The notes under the pieces are model-generated. The model did no database searches and was not told the DNA's origin. It worked only from the letters and a program-made list of their open reading frames with translations. 7,465 nucleotides of DNA, taken from positions 1 through 7,465 of the forward strand of contig CAUABB010000069.1 of NCBI GenBank assembly GCA_958427155.1. The letters run 5' to 3'. Positions 5,301-7,465 of the stretch are shown one piece after another. This DNA comes from an uncultured Oscillospiraceae bacterium. GTDB taxonomy: Bacteria > Bacillota > Clostridia > Oscillospirales > Ruminococcaceae. How positions within the stretch are numbered: position 1 is the stretch's first letter; each line of letters opens with the position of its first letter. Made by a program: the position numbers and the translations under genes.

Positions 5301-6746
5301 TTAACCCTCAACCACGGAACTCATATCCTGCAGTCCCCGATCCTCCTGAAGGCTGAGAGTGACAGAAAAAGTTCTACCTGCATTGCTGGAGGTCTGTCGA
5401 TAAATATCCAACATAATTGTATCTCCAGCCTTTTTCGTTTTTAAAACTTCAGAAAGATCGCTAAACTCAGCCATCTCCGCTCCGTCCGCTTTTGTTATGA
5501 TATCTCCCACTTGCAGTCCCTTCGAGACGGCATCTGAAGACGTTTCAATTGAAACAATCCGGAGTCCTTGAGGAATACCATACATATTAGCCAGCACTTC
5601 ATCAATTGGCGTTACCGTCACACCAATTTTTACTCGATCTTTGACGTATCCATAACTGATCAAATCATCAATAATTGGCTTTGCTTCATCAATTGAAATA
5701 GAGAATCCAATTCCCTCAAATCCGGTTGCAACAATTTTAGAAGAATTGATTCCAACAACCTGACCATAAAGATTCACCAAGGCTCCGCCGGAATTTCCTG
5801 GATTAATTGCTGCATCCGTTTGAATACAGTTCAAGGCATATCCAGTATCCGCCGAAGATGTCACCAGACGATTTGTAGCCGACACAATCCCTTGTGTAAC
5901 GCTACCTGCGTACTTAAGTCCTCCTGGGTTTCCAATCGCGATTACTGTCTCGCCTGTAACCAATTTGGAGGATTCACCAAACTGCGCGGCTGTCAAATTT
6001 TCCTTTTCTATTTTAATTACCGCAAGGTCTGTTCTGGCATCGGCGCCAATAAAGGTCGCTTCATACTCATCTCCATTTTCCAGTACCACCTTGACCGCCT
6101 GCGCATCATCTATCACATGTTCATTGGTGATAATGTATCCGTCCGAGGTCATAATGATCCCAGAACCTTCACTGGCCGCTTTCAGACCACTCTCTTTGGT
6201 ATAAGCGACCACACCAACTACAGAAGGCTTTACTTTTGCAGCTACCTGAGGGATTGTAAGCGGTCCGTCCCCCACTACAGAAGAGCTTGTATCTGGGGTC
6301 TGATTAATAACCAGACTGGGGCCATCTTCTCTCAACGACGTTGACAGATCATCAGCCGCAGAAGATCCCTGAGTCAGAGTATCATCCTCCCCACTCCAGC
6401 CACGAAACAAAACAAACCCCAGGGCTGCTAATGTAACAACCAAAACACAGCTAACCGTAACAGAAAATATTTTTAAGCCTTTATTATACTTGTTTTCTTT
6501 AACTTTTTCCAATTTTTGTTTTTTCTTTTCACGTCGGGAGTTTTTATGACGCAATGGTTCTACATCATCCCAACGAAACCCCTGTGGAGTAAACGGCTGT
6601 GTTTCAAACCCGGTTTTTGTCTCAGTATCCCAAGCGCTGTTGGAGTTCAGGTTTTCATATTCATGTTTCTCTTCCGTATGCACATCTTCCGAGGCCTGGT
6701 CACTAACCTCTTTCCCATTTTGCCGCTCGTACTCATCAAAATTCAT
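5301..6746 (-). CDS. htrA: Membrane-anchored HtrA/DegP-type serine protease with PDZ domain
   Basis: A 481-residue trypsin-like protease that degrades or refolds damaged proteins outside the cytoplasmic membrane. Layout: a long acidic then Lys/Arg-rich cytoplasmic N-terminus (1-90), one membrane anchor (about 91-114), a Ser/Thr/Asp-rich linker (115-162), the protease domain (about 163-365) with catalytic triad His210 (TNEHVI), Asp240 (RTDLAVI) and Ser319 (GNSGG), then one PDZ domain (about 372-470). All triad residues are intact. This one-anchor, one-PDZ form is typical of Firmicutes HtrA, and the length is normal. The ATG at 6746 has a modest ribosome binding site (GGTGAG, 5-base spacing). 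It lies 79 bases after a histidine kinase gene on the same strand with no terminator between, so co-transcription is likely. In Bacillus, CssRS controls htrA and walRK is followed by htrC; either parallel is possible. Confidence 0.95.
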   Translation of the reverse strand: MNFDEYERQNGKEVSDQASEDVHTEEKHEYENLNSNSAWDTETKTGFETQPFTPQGFRWDDVEPLRHKNSRREKKKQKLEKVKENKYNKGLKIFSVTVSCVLVVTLAALGFVLFRGWSGEDDTLTQGSSAADDLSTSLREDGPSLVINQTPDTSSSVVGDGPLTIPQVAAKVKPSVVGVVAYTKESGLKAASEGSGIIMTSDGYIITNEHVIDDAQAVKVVLENGDEYEATFIGADARTDLAVIKIEKENLTAAQFGESSKLVTGETVIAIGNPGGLKYAGSVTQGIVSATNRLVTSSADTGYALNCIQTDAAINPGNSGGALVNLYGQVVGINSSKIVATGFEGIGFSISIDEAKPIIDDLISYGYVKDRVKIGVTVTPIDEVLANMYGIPQGLRIVSIETSSDAVSKGLQVGDIITKADGAEMAEFSDLSEVLKTKKAGDTIMLDIYRQTSSNAGRTFSVTLSLQEDRGLQDMSSVVEG

Positions 6747-6779
6747 TCAGTCTCACCCATTCTATTACCATTTAAATCC

Positions 6780-6791
6780 TTGTGGACACAA
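6780..6791. promoter_or_regulatory. Inverted repeat between the kinase gene and htrA, possible operator
   Basis: TTGTG-GA-CACAA is a 12-base inverted repeat with 5-bp arms, 34 bases before the htrA ATG. On the minus strand a weak TATACT lies just upstream of it, so it may sit near an internal htrA start site. The half-sites resemble part of a Rex site, but the spacing is too short for Rex. A site for the linked response regulator is possible but unproven. Confidence 0.25.
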
Positions 6792-6825
6792 TAAAAGTAT
6801 AACCAAAAACAAAGAAATCACTCTA

Positions 6826-7465
6826 TTAAATTTCCGGCTCTCTTCCCTTTTTCAGTGCTTTTGACATCCTCCCACTCGGAATATAAAACTCAAATTCACA
6901 ATACTCTCCTTCTACCGAGCGGACAGTGATTTCTCCACCATGAAGATTGATAATAGAGCGAACAATATAAAGGCCCAATCCAACTCCGTTTTTATCAAGG
7001 CTTCTTGATTTATCACTCTTATAAAACCGTTCAAACACGTGCTCAACCTCTTCTTTTGAAAGTCCCGCACCGCTGTTACGAATACAAATATAACTTTTTC
7101 CTCCTTCTGTTCGGAAAAAGAATGAGATTGTGCCTTCTTCATTCACGAATTTGACAGCATTTTCAATCAGGTTATAGACAACCTGATGAATCAGATCCTT
7201 ATCAGCCGCAACAATCACTTTATCACGGTCAAGCCCTTCTATATTGACACGTTTGGTTTCAATAACTGATTCAAAACTAAATAATGTTTGAAGGATAATA
7301 TCTAACACATCAAAATCTGTCTTTTTAATCTGAACCTCTCCACTCTCAATTCGGGACATGTTAAGCATGGCACGAACCAGCCGAGAAAGTCGCTTGACCT
7401 CATCCGAAACAATGGCAAGATACTCCCGTTCCTTTTCTTTGGGAATCGTTCCATCCAATACGCCA
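6826..7465 (-). CDS. Sensor histidine kinase, C-terminal part (cut by the window edge)
   Basis: The open frame runs past base 7465, so sensor, membrane and His-box regions are missing; 212 residues remain. Numbered from the first visible residue: GVLDGTIPKEK (1-11) and SDEVKRLSRLVRAMLNMSRIESGE (20-43) are the segment just after the phospho-acceptor His in HisKA kinases. The HATPase_c domain follows, with N box HQVVYNLIENAVKF (93-106), G1 box RNSGAGL (129-135), F box FERFYKSD (144-151) and G2 box GVGLGLYIV (160-168). In G1 the usual Asp is Asn130, a variant found in a number of active kinases. A TTG at 7458 could be mistaken for a start, but coding similarity continues upstream. It precedes htrA by 79 bases, which suggests a two-component system linked to envelope stress; the response regulator would lie outside the window. 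Confidence 0.93.
   Translation of the reverse strand, partial: GVLDGTIPKEKEREYLAIVSDEVKRLSRLVRAMLNMSRIESGEVQIKKTDFDVLDIILQTLFSFESVIETKRVNIEGLDRDKVIVAADKDLIHQVVYNLIENAVKFVNEEGTISFFFRTEGGKSYICIRNSGAGLSKEEVEHVFERFYKSDKSRSLDKNGVGLGLYIVRSIINLHGGEITVRSVEGEYCEFEFYIPSGRMSKALKKGREPEI

Noticed and set aside
5150..5356. Plus-strand ORF of 68 codons crossing the terminator and the 3' end of htrA.
   Set aside because: It runs through the 16-bp terminator stem, is antisense to htrA, has no ribosome binding site and shows no domain.
5820..6344. Plus-strand ORF of 174 codons within htrA.
   Set aside because: It is antisense to the conserved catalytic part of htrA; its translation is Cys/His/Arg-rich without any domain, typical of a shadow frame.
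1..7465. CRISPR arrays, tRNA or rRNA genes, insertion sequences and phage attachment sites.
   Set aside because: No regularly spaced direct repeats, cloverleaf structures, transposase or integrase frames, or terminal inverted repeats with target duplications were seen.

Overview
The window looks like chromosomal DNA from a low-to-moderate-GC anaerobic Firmicute, most likely a Clostridia of the Oscillospiraceae/Ruminococcaceae type. The reasons are a MecA-family adaptor (a Firmicutes family), an RnfD/NqrB-type membrane redox subunit, an aldo/keto reductase fused to a 2x[4Fe-4S] ferredoxin domain, strong GGAGG-type ribosome binding sites, TTG/GTG starts and AT-rich intergenic promoters. The genus is inference; no rRNA or phylogenetic marker is present.

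Left block (1-1272): an RnfD-like integral membrane protein is encoded on the minus strand behind a good extended -10 promoter. Its stop codon overlaps the start of a second minus-strand gene, of which only 17 codons lie in the window. The RnfD-like protein keeps the family's structural signatures but lacks the canonical SGAT flavin-attachment motif at the expected place. Divergent to it is a mecA-like gene (TTG start) with a small hairpin just before its ribosome binding site.

Middle block (1273-4955): mecA and ribulose-phosphate 3-epimerase (rpe) converge and share a CTAA tetranucleotide containing both stop codons. An AT-rich divergent promoter region (2499-2789) then drives rpe leftward and an aldo/keto reductase-ferredoxin fusion rightward. 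Each promoter has a perfect palindrome at its -10/start-site region. After a terminator that can refold into an alternative hairpin comes an AEC-family transporter.

Right block (4956-7465): the 345-base gap between the convergent transporter and htrA is full of inverted repeats. It holds a 68-base compound hairpin, a second structured stretch and a 16-bp perfect stem that can act as a terminator. On the minus strand follow a membrane-anchored HtrA-type serine protease and, upstream of it and cut by the window edge, a sensor histidine kinase. That order suggests envelope-stress sensing linked to protease output.

Most genes are ordinary. The parts most worth a second look are the structured intergenic region 4961-5161, the atypical RnfD-like protein outside a standard rnf operon, and the palindromes at the two divergent promoters.
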